Assembly: GCF_001650345.1 (NCBI RefSeq)
Contig: NZ_LVHF01000027.1
Coordinates: forward strand, 18,177 to 82,176
From: Photobacterium jeanii
GTDB taxonomy: Bacteria > Pseudomonadota > Gammaproteobacteria > Enterobacterales > Vibrionaceae
Direction of reading: 5' to 3'
Length of the DNA stretch: 64,000 nt
Shown: one piece after another, positions 16,759-25,676 of the stretch
How the letters are laid out: the number at the start of each line of letters is the position of its first letter
Numbering within the stretch: position 1 is the stretch's first letter
Position numbers and translations under genes: made by a program
The notes under the pieces: generated by a model
Database searches by the model: none
Seen by the model: only the letters and a program-made list of their open reading frames with translations
Told to the model about the DNA's origin: nothing

Positions 16759-18450
16759 TTATGGCACGAGCATGAAGCTGAGGGTGACACAACAGCCTTG
16801 CTCTGGCTCTGAATTTATCGTGACTTCCCCATTAAGTCGATCTGCACGCTCAGACATGATAGCCATGCCGTAATGGTTGAGCTTTTCGTTGTGCTGATCG
16901 AAACCTAAGCCATCGTCACAAATCGAGATACTGACTTGGTCACCATCTTGCTGACAAGTAATGATGATTTCATCAGCTTGCGCGTGTTTGATGGCATTCA
17001 ATGTTGCCTCTCGAATCAATTGTAATAAGTGTACTTGACGATGTGCATCTAAATTAAGCGAAGAGAGTTGATTATCGACAATAATCATAGCATCGGTCTG
17101 TTCATCCAAAGGTTTGATCATTTCAACCAAGGCTTCCCCGAAGTTCGCTTCTTTAATGGTGAGGCGGAAGGTGCTTAGTAGTTCACGAAGCTGGGTATAA
17201 GCACCAGATAGACCGGCATCGATATCCGTGATGATCTGCTCGGCATGTTGATATTGCTGCTGAGTCAGGTGACGTTTTAACAAAGTGACCTGAATCTTTA
17301 AATACGAAAGCGACTGTGCCAGCGAGTCATGAAGTTCGCGGGCAATAGTGGCACGTTCTTCCATCAGTAGTAGCTGATTCGCGAGTTTTTGAGCGCGGTT
17401 GTAGTAGATCCCGCGGCTTAGTAGGCGCGAGACGTTTTCGATCAGTGCGCGATCAGGACAAGGCAAACTCTCTTGCCAGCTCAAGCGACCTAGAAACTGA
17501 TCGTCTAATGTCAGGTCACGACTATGCCAGTGGCGTTCGTTCTCAATTCCTGCCGAAATGATGCTTTCCGCGCCGTTGTTTTCTTCGATCACTAAGCGCA
17601 CGGCGGTCATCCCTTCGACTTCCACCAAATTATTGAGCATGTTGGCAAAACTTTGAGTGGTTAAACGAGTGACAGACAGCTCTTGCGAGCAGTTATACAG
17701 CACTTGTAGTGATTCATTCGCGTGGCGTAAACGGCGTGTTTTCTCATTCACCGATTGTTCAAGGTCGTGGTAATGCTTGCCAAGCTCGGTCGCCATTTTG
17801 GAGAAGGCACCAGCCAGAATACCCAGTTCATTATCACTTTTTATATTGATATCAACGTCAAAGGTCCCGTTTTGGACTTGTTCGCTGGCATTCACCAGTT
17901 GTTTTAGCGGGCTAACAATCTTGCGTTGGGTGAAGTGAATGGTGAACAGGGCACTGATCAAAATCAGACTTAAACCAATCCCGCCTGTTACCGAAAGGAT
18001 CTGTAATTTGGTGATAGAGAACTCTTGGAGTTCAAACACGAAGCGGTCGATATTGTCGACGAACGTCGCCACTTCAGCCAAGAAGGCATCATGATCGCCA
18101 CTTAATAGCGATGGATTCAGACTCTCCCAGCGATCAATTAAGTTGTAATAGTGAAGCTGAATATCGGCAGGTACAGTCCAGTGTTCAAGGGCTGCCATAG
18201 AAGGCGAAAACAAGGATTGCTCGAATTGATCGAGATGGTCGTTCAGTTGCGCCGAGTTAGCTTGAATATCATAGGCCAAACGGTAGCTCTGCATCCGCAA
18301 TGAGCCAGACACATTGATGGCTTCGGCATCGTTAAGGCTGGATGCCAAGGTTAACAGTGCAAAGCTGGTCGTGGCGATCGACAGTAGCAAGATGATCAGC
18401 ATCGACCTTGCAATGGTGGTGGTGACGGGCTTTTGGGGCCTATTCTGCAC
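16759..18450 (-). CDS. narQ: Nitrate/nitrite sensor histidine kinase NarQ
   Basis: Inner-membrane sensor that phosphorylates NarP when nitrate or nitrite binds its periplasmic domain. 563 residues. Order: transmembrane 1 (about 14-34), P-box nitrate-binding region DAEAINVSGSLRMQSYRL (about 37-54), transmembrane 2 (about 150-172), HAMP (to about 225), signalling helix, GAF-like Cys-containing region, HisKA_3 dimerisation motif EERATIARELHDSLAQSLSYLK with the phospho-His, and HATPase with ICDDGLGFD. GTG start with AAGGATG upstream. Divergent from napF with a 314-bp shared control region. Confidence 0.94.
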   Translation of the reverse strand: MQNRPQKPVTTTIARSMLIILLLSIATTSFALLTLASSLNDAEAINVSGSLRMQSYRLAYDIQANSAQLNDHLDQFEQSLFSPSMAALEHWTVPADIQLHYYNLIDRWESLNPSLLSGDHDAFLAEVATFVDNIDRFVFELQEFSITKLQILSVTGGIGLSLILISALFTIHFTQRKIVSPLKQLVNASEQVQNGTFDVDINIKSDNELGILAGAFSKMATELGKHYHDLEQSVNEKTRRLRHANESLQVLYNCSQELSVTRLTTQSFANMLNNLVEVEGMTAVRLVIEENNGAESIISAGIENERHWHSRDLTLDDQFLGRLSWQESLPCPDRALIENVSRLLSRGIYYNRAQKLANQLLLMEERATIARELHDSLAQSLSYLKIQVTLLKRHLTQQQYQHAEQIITDIDAGLSGAYTQLRELLSTFRLTIKEANFGEALVEMIKPLDEQTDAMIIVDNQLSSLNLDAHRQVHLLQLIREATLNAIKHAQADEIIITCQQDGDQVSISICDDGLGFDQHNEKLNHYGMAIMSERADRLNGEVTINSEPEQGCCVTLSFMLVP

Positions 18451-18566
18451 GCAGCATCCTTATGAACTATATTTTTACTATTGATAAAAGGGTGTGTAGG
18501 TATTCATCAGCGAGCATTTTGCCGTCGCTCTTTGATTAATAGTGTGAGTGTTGCCACTTATGTTTA

Positions 18567-18610
18567 TTGATCCAAGACAAATTACCCCTTCAATTAACCC
18601 TTACTAGGTA
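18567..18610 (+). promoter_or_regulatory. Candidate FNR site and NarP heptamers upstream of napF
   Basis: TTGATCCAAGACAA (18567-18580) matches TTGAT-N4-ATCAA in 8 of 10 fixed positions. Next to it, TACCCCT (18583-18589) is a perfect NarL/NarP heptamer and CTAGGTA (18604-18610) matches the inverted heptamer in 6 of 7. Together they suggest anaerobic and nitrate control of nap; the -35/-10 boxes were not clear. Confidence 0.45.
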
Positions 18611-18764
18611 TTTAAGCATTTATTAATAGCTCTAGACTTGCGGTGAAGAATAATGAGCAATTATGAACAGCTTTTGGTGGCTTTAATACCTTTTATTTTG
18701 CCCGTCTTTGGGCTGCAACAGCCGTTTGTTCATTTTATTTCATAACTGACCGGAGTGATCCTAC

Positions 18765-19241
18765 ATGTTTGATCGGGGACGACGGAGCCTCTTGTCGCGA
18801 AGACGCACACCTAGCATCCCACGTATGCCTTGGGTGGTTGATGAAGAGACATTCGTTGACCAGTGCACGCGCTGTAACAAATGCCAGTCAGCTTGTGAAG
18901 AAAACATAATTATTAAAGGCGATGGTGGGTTTCCTACTGTCGATTTTAATCGTGGTGAATGCACCTTCTGCGGTGATTGCGCTGAAGCTTGCCCAGAACC
19001 CTTGTTTCGTCCTACCACCGAGACTGCTTGGGATGTGAAAGCGCAAATCAATCAACAGTGTTTAGCTCAACACAATGTTGAATGCCGCAGTTGCGGTGAC
19101 ATGTGTGAAGTGATGGCGATTCGCTTTCAACTTCAGCCCGGCAGAGTGGCTCAACCTCAGCTTGAGTCGGACGTCTGCAACGGATGCGGCGCCTGTGTAG
19201 CGACCTGCCCGTCATCGGCAATCACTATGGTTACAAGTTAA
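18765..19241 (+). CDS. napF: Ferredoxin-type protein NapF
   Basis: Cytoplasmic iron-sulfur protein that assists assembly of the NapA cluster before Tat export. 158 residues. Cys groups: CTRCNKCQSACEENI (about 34-48), CTFCGDCAEACPEP (about 66-79), an atypical CRSCGDMC (about 105-112) and CNGCGACVATCPSS (about 139-152), fitting [4Fe-4S] clusters. The N-terminus is Arg-rich (GRRSLLSRRR). ATG with GGAG about 9 bases upstream; first gene of the operon. Confidence 0.93.
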   Translation: MFDRGRRSLLSRRRTPSIPRMPWVVDEETFVDQCTRCNKCQSACEENIIIKGDGGFPTVDFNRGECTFCGDCAEACPEPLFRPTTETAWDVKAQINQQCLAQHNVECRSCGDMCEVMAIRFQLQPGRVAQPQLESDVCNGCGACVATCPSSAITMVTS

Positions 19242-19283
19242 GGCGAAGCTATATTCGTCACCAAATAAGAAGAGAAATCGCGT

Positions 19284-19556
19284 ATGGCGCTGGAAGAAGT
19301 ACATATCTCTAGCCTGGTAGTGCATGTAAAACCTGAGTCCCTATCTGATGTAAAAGCTCAGATTTTAGAGATGCCAAATACCGAGATTCACGGCGAGAGT
19401 GAAGAGGGGAAAATCATTGTAGTACTTGAGACGGAAAACCAAGGCTACGTGACGGATACCATAGATAAAATCAATAACTTAAACAATGTGTTAACCACTT
19501 TTTTAGTGTATCACCAAATTGAACACTTCGATTCGCAATCTGAGGAAGACTCATGA
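19284..19556 (+). CDS. napD: Tat-substrate chaperone NapD
   Basis: 90 residues; binds the NapA twin-arginine signal and holds export until cofactor loading is complete. Typical start [18 protein letters not shown] and ferredoxin-like beta-alpha-beta pattern ([23 protein letters not shown]). Its TGA overlaps the napA ATG (ATGA at 19553-19556), tying chaperone and client translation together. Confidence 0.94.
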   Translation: MALEEVHISSLVVHVKPESLSDVKAQILEMPNTEIHGESEEGKIIVVLETENQGYVTDTIDKINNLNNVLTTFLVYHQIEHFDSQSEEDS

Positions 19557-22042
19557 AAATGACACGACGTGCGTTTGTGAAAGCAAACGCGGCAGCTTCA
19601 GCCGCTGCTGTAGCGGGTATCACCCTGCCTGCGTCAGCAACTAACCTGATCGTTAGTTCTGACCAAACCAAGATTAAATGGGACAAGGCACCTTGTCGTT
19701 TTTGTGGTACAGGTTGTTCTGTACTGGTGGGTACGCAAAATGGTCGTGTTGTGGCAACACAAGGTGACCCAGAAGCACCAGTAAACAAGGGCTTGAACTG
19801 TATCAAGGGTTACTTCCTTTCTAAGATTATGTACGGTAAAGATCGCCTACAAACACCAATGCTTCGTATGAAGGATGGTAAATTCCATAAAGACGGTGAT
19901 TTTGCGCCGATCTCTTGGGATCAAGCGTTCGATATCATGGCTGAGAAGTGGAAAGGTGCACTGAAAGACAAAGGTCCAACAAGCGTTGGTATGTTTGGTT
20001 CTGGCCAGTGGACGGTAATGGAAGGTTACGCGGCATCGAAAATGATGAAAGCGGGTTTCCGTTCTAACAACATCGACCCGAATGCCCGTCACTGTATGGC
20101 TTCTGCGGTAGGTGCGTTTATGCGTACTTTCGGTATCGATGAGCCAATGGGTTGCTATGATGACTTTGAAAACGCAGACGTGTTCGTACTGTGGGGTTCA
20201 AACATGGCTGAGATGCACCCAGTATTGTGGACACGTATTACTGACCGCCGTTTAAGTCACCCTCATGTTAAAGTAAACGTGCTTTCTACTTTCTATCACC
20301 GCTCGTTTGAGCTGGCTGATAACGGCATGATTTTCGAGCCGCAAACTGACCTTGCGATTGCGAACTTCATTGCAAACTACATCATTGAAAACGATGCCGT
20401 GAACTGGGACTTTGTGAATAAACACACAAACTTCAAGCGCGCGACAACCGATATCGGTTACGGTCTACGTGACGACGATCCACTACAGAAAAAAGCAGCG
20501 AACCCGAACTCAGGCAAAATGCACCCAATGAGCTTCGATGAGTTCAAAGCGTCTGTATCTGAATATACGCTAGAAAAAGCTTCTAAGATGTCAGGTGTTT
20601 CTGAAGAGAAACTGCTTGAGATGGCGAAGCAATACGCGGATCCAAACACCAAGGTAATGTCACTATGGACTATGGGTATGAACCAACATACTCGTGGTGT
20701 GTGGATGAACAGCTTGGTTTACAACATTCACCTACTAACCGGTAAGATTTCTACCCCGGGTAACAGCCCATTCTCGCTAACGGGTCAGCCTTCTGCGTGT
20801 GGTACTGCACGTGAAGTAGGTACTTTCTCACACCGTCTACCTGCTGACATGGTCGTAGCGAATCCTAAGCATCGCGCGATTGCTGAAAAAATCTGGAAAC
20901 TGCCGGAAGGTACGATTCCACCGAAACCGGGTTACCACGCTGTACTGCAAGACCGTATGTTGAAAGACGGTAAGCTAAACGCGTACTGGGTAATGTGTAA
21001 CAACAACCTCCAAGCAGGTCCAAACATCAACACTGAGCGTCTTCCGGGCTACCGTAACCCTGAAAACTTCGTGGTGTGTTCAGACCCATACCCAACAGCA
21101 ACAGCACAAGCGGCTGACCTTATTCTTCCGACTGCAATGTGGGTTGAGAAAGAAGGTGCTTACGGTAACGCTGAGCGTCGTACTCAAGCTTGGTACCAAC
21201 AAGTTGAAGCACAAGGTGATGCGAAATCTGACTTGTGGCAAATCATGGAATTCACTAAGCGCTTCAAGATTGAAGAAGTGTGGGGCGATGACCTACTGGC
21301 GAAGATGCCTGAATACCGTGGTAAGACACTATACGATGTGCTATTCCGCAACGGTCAGGTAGACAAGTTCCCACTCACTGAAGCACAACCGCTTAATGAC
21401 GATGCGCAAGCGCAAGGCTACTACGTACAGAAAGGTCTGTTCGAAGAATACGCAGCGTTTGGTCGCGACCACGGTCATGACTTAGCCCCTTACGATGTAT
21501 ACCACCAAGTACGTGGTCTACGTTGGCCTGTGGTTAACGGTAAAGAAACCCAGTGGCGTTTTGCTGAAGGTTCGGATCCATACGTACCTGCAGGTGAAGG
21601 CTTCCGTTTCTATGGTCATGCTGATGGTAAAGCGAACATCATTTTCGCACCGTTTGAGCCAGCACCAGAAGTGCCAGATAACGAGTACGACATGTGGCTA
21701 TGTACTGGTCGTGTTCTTGAGCACTGGCATACCGGTACCATGACACGTCGTGTACCTGAGTTATACAAAGCGGTGCCGGATGCTGTGTGTTACATCCACC
21801 CAGATGATGCGAAAAAACGTAAGCTGCGCCGTGGTGATGAAGTGCTTCTAGCTTCACGTCGTGGTGAAATTCGCTGTCGTGTTGAAACGCGCGGTCGTAA
21901 CCGTCCGCCGGAAGGGTTGGTATTCGTACCTTTCTTCGATGCACGTATTTTGGTGAACAAGCTGATTTTGGATGCGACAGATCCGCTGTCTAAACAGACG
22001 GACTTTAAGAAGTGTCCAATTAAGATCACCAAAGTTGCATAA
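19553..22042 (+). CDS. napA: Periplasmic nitrate reductase catalytic subunit NapA
   Basis: Reduces nitrate to nitrite in the periplasm using Mo-bis-MGD and one [4Fe-4S] cluster. 829 residues, full length. Tat signal [17 protein letters not shown] with cleavage expected after ASA (about 29). Cluster ligands Cys48, 51, 55 and 83 (CRFCGTGC...NCIKG); Mo-ligating Cys181 in [11 protein letters not shown]-terminal molybdopterin-binding domain ([20 protein letters not shown]) is intact. Codon use is like that of a highly expressed gene. No N-terminal twin-Arg loss or frameshift. Confidence 0.97.
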   Translation: MKMTRRAFVKANAAASAAAVAGITLPASATNLIVSSDQTKIKWDKAPCRFCGTGCSVLVGTQNGRVVATQGDPEAPVNKGLNCIKGYFLSKIMYGKDRLQTPMLRMKDGKFHKDGDFAPISWDQAFDIMAEKWKGALKDKGPTSVGMFGSGQWTVMEGYAASKMMKAGFRSNNIDPNARHCMASAVGAFMRTFGIDEPMGCYDDFENADVFVLWGSNMAEMHPVLWTRITDRRLSHPHVKVNVLSTFYHRSFELADNGMIFEPQTDLAIANFIANYIIENDAVNWDFVNKHTNFKRATTDIGYGLRDDDPLQKKAANPNSGKMHPMSFDEFKASVSEYTLEKASKMSGVSEEKLLEMAKQYADPNTKVMSLWTMGMNQHTRGVWMNSLVYNIHLLTGKISTPGNSPFSLTGQPSACGTAREVGTFSHRLPADMVVANPKHRAIAEKIWKLPEGTIPPKPGYHAVLQDRMLKDGKLNAYWVMCNNNLQAGPNINTERLPGYRNPENFVVCSDPYPTATAQAADLILPTAMWVEKEGAYGNAERRTQAWYQQVEAQGDAKSDLWQIMEFTKRFKIEEVWGDDLLAKMPEYRGKTLYDVLFRNGQVDKFPLTEAQPLNDDAQAQGYYVQKGLFEEYAAFGRDHGHDLAPYDVYHQVRGLRWPVVNGKETQWRFAEGSDPYVPAGEGFRFYGHADGKANIIFAPFEPAPEVPDNEYDMWLCTGRVLEHWHTGTMTRRVPELYKAVPDAVCYIHPDDAKKRKLRRGDEVLLASRRGEIRCRVETRGRNRPPEGLVFVPFFDARILVNKLILDATDPLSKQTDFKKCPIKITKVA

Positions 22043-22054
22043 CAGACAGCCTTT

Positions 22055-22092
22055 CCTTGCTCTTTGCCCTTCAATAATGGGCAAGAGCAAGG
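22055..22092 (+). other. Strong intercistronic hairpin between napA and napB
   Basis: CCTTGCTCTTTGCCC (22055-22069) pairs with GGGCAAGAGCAAGG (22079-22092): 14 base pairs with one bulged T and a 9-base loop; no T-tract follows. Suggests an RNA processing or stability element rather than a terminator, since napB and napC follow. Confidence 0.7.
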
Positions 22093-22130
22093 TTGTAAGC
22101 CTCGAATTTAGCCATTAGGCGGAGATAAGA

Positions 22131-22601
22131 ATGAAACGATTAATGCTTGCCCTTATGACGGTAGGGCTTTTATTCACGGGTGTTGCGCATAGCCATAATG
22201 AAGAGCTATACCCGGGTGGTCATGGTGGTGTTGAATCACTACGCGGTATCACTGAATTAGATACCACACGTCCAGCCGACGAATTTAAACATTACCCACG
22301 TGACCAAGGTGTGATCGAAAGTGACTACGTATACCAGCCACCTTTGATCCCACACACTGTGCGTAACTACGAAGTGTCGCTAAACGCGAACAAATGTTTA
22401 TCGTGCCACAGCTGGAAAAACGCGAAAGAATCAGGTGCAACCAAAATCAGTGTAACTCACTACCAGACTCGTGAAGGTCAGGTGCTATCTGATGTGTCTC
22501 CTCGTCGTTACTTCTGTCAGCAATGTCACGTTCCTCAAGCAGATGCTAAGCCTTTAGTTGGTAATGACTTCAAGCGTGTTGAAGCGCTTCGCAACGAATA
22601 A
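22131..22601 (+). CDS. napB: Diheme cytochrome c NapB
   Basis: Periplasmic electron-transfer subunit of nitrate reductase. 156 residues: Sec signal (MKRLMLALMTVGLLFTGVAHS) and two heme c motifs, CLSCH (about 88-92) and CQQCH (about 126-130), with distal His candidates in HSWKNAK and the GGHGGVESLRG segment. Takes electrons from NapC and passes them to NapA. The 88-bp napA-napB gap holds the hairpin above; napC follows after 20 bases. Confidence 0.95.
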   Translation: MKRLMLALMTVGLLFTGVAHSHNEELYPGGHGGVESLRGITELDTTRPADEFKHYPRDQGVIESDYVYQPPLIPHTVRNYEVSLNANKCLSCHSWKNAKESGATKISVTHYQTREGQVLSDVSPRRYFCQQCHVPQADAKPLVGNDFKRVEALRNE

Positions 22602-22621
22602 GCGGAATCAAGAGGTTAGCT

Positions 22622-23194
22622 ATGAAAATATTAAAGGCTTTTTGGCAACGGATGCGCGCACCAAGTAAGGTGGCTGTTGGCTTGGTGTTGTTCATGGGCT
22701 TTATGGGTGGTCTGCTATTCTGGGGTGCATTTAACACCGGAATGGAAGCAACTAACACAGAAGAGTTCTGTTCTGGTTGTCACGCACCAATCGTAAAAGA
22801 GATCCGTGAAACGATTCACTATGCCAACCGTTCAGGTGTTCGTGCAATTTGTTCTGATTGTCACGTACCACATAACTGGACTGATAAGATTGTGCGTAAA
22901 GTACAGGCATCAAAAGAGCTGGTGGCATTTGCTATGGGTACCATCTCGACCGAAGAGAAATTCCAAGAACGCCGTGGTCATTTGGCCCACCGTGAATGGA
23001 AACGAATGAAAGACAACGATTCGCAGGAATGTCGTAACTGCCATAACTACGAATACATGGACTTCTCAGAGCAAGGTGAGCGTAGTGTGAAACAACACTC
23101 TACAGCCCTAGCTTCAGGTGAAAAGACCTGTGTTGACTGTCATAAAGGGATTGCTCACAAACTACCTGACATGAAAGATGTGGAAGGTTGGTAA
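22622..23194 (+). CDS. napC: Membrane-anchored tetraheme quinol dehydrogenase NapC
   Basis: NapC/NirT-family protein that oxidises quinol and feeds NapB. 190 residues: N-terminal anchor helix (about 18-38, VAVGLVLFMGFMGGLLFWGAF) and four CxxCH motifs: CSGCH, CSDCH, CRNCH and CVDCH. The absence of napG and napH means NapC is the only quinol entry seen in this operon, the arrangement of Vibrio nap. Confidence 0.95.
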   Translation: MKILKAFWQRMRAPSKVAVGLVLFMGFMGGLLFWGAFNTGMEATNTEEFCSGCHAPIVKEIRETIHYANRSGVRAICSDCHVPHNWTDKIVRKVQASKELVAFAMGTISTEEKFQERRGHLAHREWKRMKDNDSQECRNCHNYEYMDFSEQGERSVKQHSTALASGEKTCVDCHKGIAHKLPDMKDVEGW

Positions 23195-23215
23195 TAACTA
23201 AGGGGTGAAATCAGA

Positions 23216-23353
23216 ATGAGTACATTAGAGTGGGTTATTTGGCATGTGTTGGGTTATGCCGCAATGCCTGTAATCATCTTATCTGGCTTTGCTGCTGTTG
23301 CTGCCATTTGCATCTGGCTATTGTCGCTAGGTAAAGACAAAGAATTGAGCTAA
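23216..23353 (+). CDS. 45-residue membrane protein of the nap operon (TIGR02808-like)
   Basis: Found by eye: ATG at 23216 with AAGGGGTGA 8 bases upstream, stop TAA 23351-23353. One hydrophobic helix from about 13 to 37 (YAAMPVIILSGFAAVAAI..) preceded by MSTLEWVIWHVLG and followed by a charged tail GKDKELS. It lies 21 bases after napC and before the operon terminator. I recall a short-protein family, TIGR02808, associated with nap operons of Vibrio and Shewanella, and this fits. Possible small accessory subunit of NapC; no function known. Confidence 0.8.
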   Translation: MSTLEWVIWHVLGYAAMPVIILSGFAAVAAICIWLLSLGKDKELS

Positions 23354-23375
23354 CAGTCAGCTATATCCATATTTG

Positions 23376-23402
23376 AACCACGTCTTAGGGCGTGGTTTTT
23401 TT
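23376..23402 (+). terminator. nap operon terminator
   Basis: AACCACG-TCTTAGGG-CGTGGTT then seven T. Overlaps the last codons of the opposing membrane-protein gene. Confidence 0.88.
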
Positions 23403-23615
23403 ATAGCTATGATGATCAAGATCGGCATCGTTAGAGACGCGTTTGACTAGCCCGATAACGACCAGAGCGATCCAAACGCTGTAGATTGGAAGCCATTCTA
23501 GGATCAATTGCACTATGCTGACAGAGTCAAAATTGATCCACAACTCAGCAAGATGCAACAACGCCATCAACCACAAGCCGATGAAACTGAACGCGAGGAA
23601 TGAGGGTCTGTCCAT
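23385..23615 (-). CDS. Small membrane protein, unknown
   Basis: 76 residues, two predicted membrane helices (about 5-25 and 37-60: LAFSFIGLWLMALLHLAEL; LILEWLPIYSVWIALVVIGLV) with a charged His-rich tail (DADLDHHSYKK). No family recognised. Its last six codons and stop lie inside the nap terminator stem. No good Shine-Dalgarno precedes the ATG, so expression is uncertain, but composition looks protein-coding. Confidence 0.6.
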   Translation of the reverse strand: MDRPSFLAFSFIGLWLMALLHLAELWINFDSVSIVQLILEWLPIYSVWIALVVIGLVKRVSNDADLDHHSYKKTTP

Positions 23616-23744
23616 AGTGGTATCTTCATACGTAACTAACGAATGAAGATACTATAGATCTAAATGAGAATTATTACCAATGAGTTTTGTTTGAAATATC
23701 GCTAAACGGTGTATTTAGTAAAAAGCGACTTATTGTGTTGAGTG

Positions 23745-24194
23745 TTACGGGTTAGTGGTAATTAATTTGGCATCGATTAGCTTCTGGCGGAAAAGATCAG
23801 CACGTTCTCGGTTTACCCCAAAATCAGAATAACCTGTACGCGACTCGGAGCGCACGATCAGCGTACTGCCTTGCTGCGCGACTTCAAAGTCATCGACAAA
23901 CTGAAATACGCGGCTAACACATTCTACTCGAAGGTAGTTATCGCTTTTTTGGCCAAGCTGTGCACCAGGCAAAGAAAGGGCGAGTTGAGCGATTTGTTGC
24001 CAATCATTTTGCCCAGCAACGGTAAGCTGATACTGGGCAATGGCAAAGTCAGGGCGTGTTTCAAGGGTAGATACACAGTTTGGCTTTTCACCACATAGGG
24101 TATCGACTCGCTTACCGATTTGGCTATCACCATTTGAACAGCCGGCAAGCAGAGTGGTTGCGATGAGAGGGAGCGATAATAAGATCCGTTTCAT
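23745..24194 (-). CDS. DUF1499-family lipoprotein
   Basis: 149 residues with lipoprotein signal MKRILLSLPLIATTLLAGC (Cys19). The mature part has the DUF1499 pattern NCVSTLETRPDF, NYLRVECVSRVFQFVDDFEV, and SRTGYSDFGVNRERADLFRQKL. Function unknown; members occur in many proteobacteria and in plants. A tandem 9-bp repeat starts 37 bases upstream of its start codon, in the 5' leader or promoter region. Confidence 0.85.
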   Translation of the reverse strand: MKRILLSLPLIATTLLAGCSNGDSQIGKRVDTLCGEKPNCVSTLETRPDFAIAQYQLTVAGQNDWQQIAQLALSLPGAQLGQKSDNYLRVECVSRVFQFVDDFEVAQQGSTLIVRSESRTGYSDFGVNRERADLFRQKLIDAKLITTNP

Positions 24195-24231
24195 TATTCA
24201 TCCTTGGTTGTGTGGCGCTTTATGATCATGT

Positions 24232-24299
24232 TTAGCACGATTAGCACGATTAGCACGATTAGCACGATTAGCACGATTAGCACGATTAGCACGATTAGC
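24232..24299. repeat. Tandem 9-bp repeat, seven perfect copies
   Basis: Seven uninterrupted copies of TTAGCACGA from 24232 to 24294, then a partial TTAGC. Read on the minus strand the unit gives TGCTAATCG, close to an extended -10 box, directly upstream of the DUF1499 lipoprotein gene. Copy number is likely to vary between strains. Confidence 0.95.
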
Positions 24300-24319
24300 G
24301 CCGAGTGGCGACAAGCAAC

Positions 24320-24658
24320 CTAAGCGGCGAATTGAGTAAGGTATAAGCCAAATCCTACCCACGAGGCAGCAAGCAGTGCCCAAGGTAACCAGTGTTGCTT
24401 GTAGCTAACTTGATGCTCTACTTGTACGTCAGATGTTTCGACTGTCGTGTGCTTTTCTTTTTGCTGTTTTTTGCGAAATTTATCGCGTTCACGCGCTTTG
24501 GCTTTTTGTTGTTTTTTGTACTGTTCAATGCCTTTTTGGATCCCTTGAGCAATGAGTTTGGTTTGCTCTTTGGTTTGTCCTGGTTTTTGGGTCGCGCGTG
24601 CAATTTTCATCGCATCAGCTTGCGTCTCTGGTGAAGGTTGCTGCTTTTGGTTTGCCAT
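24320..24658 (-). CDS. DUF2956-family small membrane protein
   Basis: About 112 residues: conserved N-terminal block SPETQADAMKIARATQKPGQ and TKEQTKLIAQGIQKGIEQYKK, a Lys/Gln/Arg-rich helix, and a single C-terminal transmembrane helix (about 90-108, WLPWALLAASWVGFGLYL). This is the layout of DUF2956 from Vibrio and Shewanella; function unknown. I start at ATG 24658; a TTG 27 bases upstream extends it. A TATAAT box lies about 35-40 bases upstream of the ATG, so the leader is very short. Confidence 0.8.
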   Translation of the reverse strand: MANQKQQPSPETQADAMKIARATQKPGQTKEQTKLIAQGIQKGIEQYKKQQKAKARERDKFRKKQQKEKHTTVETSDVQVEHQVSYKQHWLPWALLAASWVGFGLYLTQFAA

Positions 24659-24699
24659 TGCTAATCGTTGTTGGTGAATTTTCAATAGATTATATACCC

Positions 24700-25209
24700 A
24701 AGGCTTGCTTAGAGGCAGTGTGTCGTCACTCGCTTTGTGTTGCTAACCAAGAGAAAATCACCGTTTGCGGCTTAGATGTCGCTCCCAGTAATAGAAAAAG
24801 GGAAATAATGTGCATCACATGACTATGCAAAAGTGCTGTGCTTATTTTCAAACTTGTAGGAATATTTCAGAAAGTTAATCAAAATAAAAATAGATTAATA
24901 TTTGCGCGCAGTCTATTTAAGTTGTTGATTTTTATTGGTTTGACTTTAGTTTGGGAACGGTTTTATTTGCTACTGATAAGTCTGTGAACACGATCAATGT
25001 TTCACTTTTATTGAAAGTTTCACCCAAAAAAGTGTGACAGAGGCTACAACTCATTAAGTGAAAAAGTGCGGTGTACCACAGAATTACCCATCTAGGGTTT
25101 TTATTTGAGATGAAGGCGCTAAGGTACTACGACAAACTTAATCTTGGGTTGAATATTGGCTATCGCACCACCATTGCTATAACAAGCTTGTGTAGTAGTA
25201 GGAGAAACC
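24700..25209. other. Intergenic region before DUF2919 gene
   Basis: About 500 bases, divergent promoter region. No gene seen. An imperfect inverted repeat (25125-25138 with 25183-25198, core TACTAC..ACAA/TTGTGTAGTA) ends just before the ribosome binding site of the next gene. Confidence 0.4.
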
Positions 25210-25671
25210 TTGCGATATTCACTCGATGCTTTTGATAAGCATGGCTTATTGAAGCCGTCCCCAATGTTATGGCTGGTTTTGGCATTCAGCGCCAAAGCTT
25301 GGATTGTCTTTGTGATGGCAGGATCCAGTCGCGAGCAAGGATCACAGCTCCTCACTTTGTTCTATCCAATAAAAGAAACTTTGTATGTCGGGTTTGTTCT
25401 CGGGCTACCCAGTATTTTACTGACTTGGCTCAGCGGGCTGCGACATCGTAATAATCATTTAATAAATACGATATGGCGACACGGAAAACTATTATTACTC
25501 GTCGCTTATATATCTGATTGTTTATTACAGACGTATCACTTAATCACGACACAGGGTGTGTTTAGTTGGTCAAACGGGGTCATGATGGTCCTCACAATTT
25601 GGCTAACCATGTATTTGCTAAGGAGTACGCGCGTTAAGAATACGTTTGCTGATAAACCTGTAGAGAGGTAA
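25210..25671 (+). CDS. DUF2919-family inner-membrane protein (YfeZ-like)
   Basis: 153 residues starting at TTG 25210, with AGGAG 5 bases upstream. Begins MRYSLDAFDKHGLLKPSPMLWLVLAFSAKAW; about four membrane helices (18-37, 56-76, 90-108, 118-138). This matches the DUF2919 family including E. coli YfeZ; function unknown. The next gene starts 6 bases later, so the two form an operon. Confidence 0.82.
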   Translation: MRYSLDAFDKHGLLKPSPMLWLVLAFSAKAWIVFVMAGSSREQGSQLLTLFYPIKETLYVGFVLGLPSILLTWLSGLRHRNNHLINTIWRHGKLLLLVAYISDCLLQTYHLITTQGVFSWSNGVMMVLTIWLTMYLLRSTRVKNTFADKPVER

Positions 25672-25676
25672 AGCAA

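Noticed and set aside
24232..24299. CRISPR array
   Set aside because: The units are contiguous 9-bp repeats without spacers and no cas genes are present.
24198..24383. Frame with repeated Asn-Arg-Ala units
   Set aside because: Simply the translation of the 9-bp tandem repeat; no start signals.
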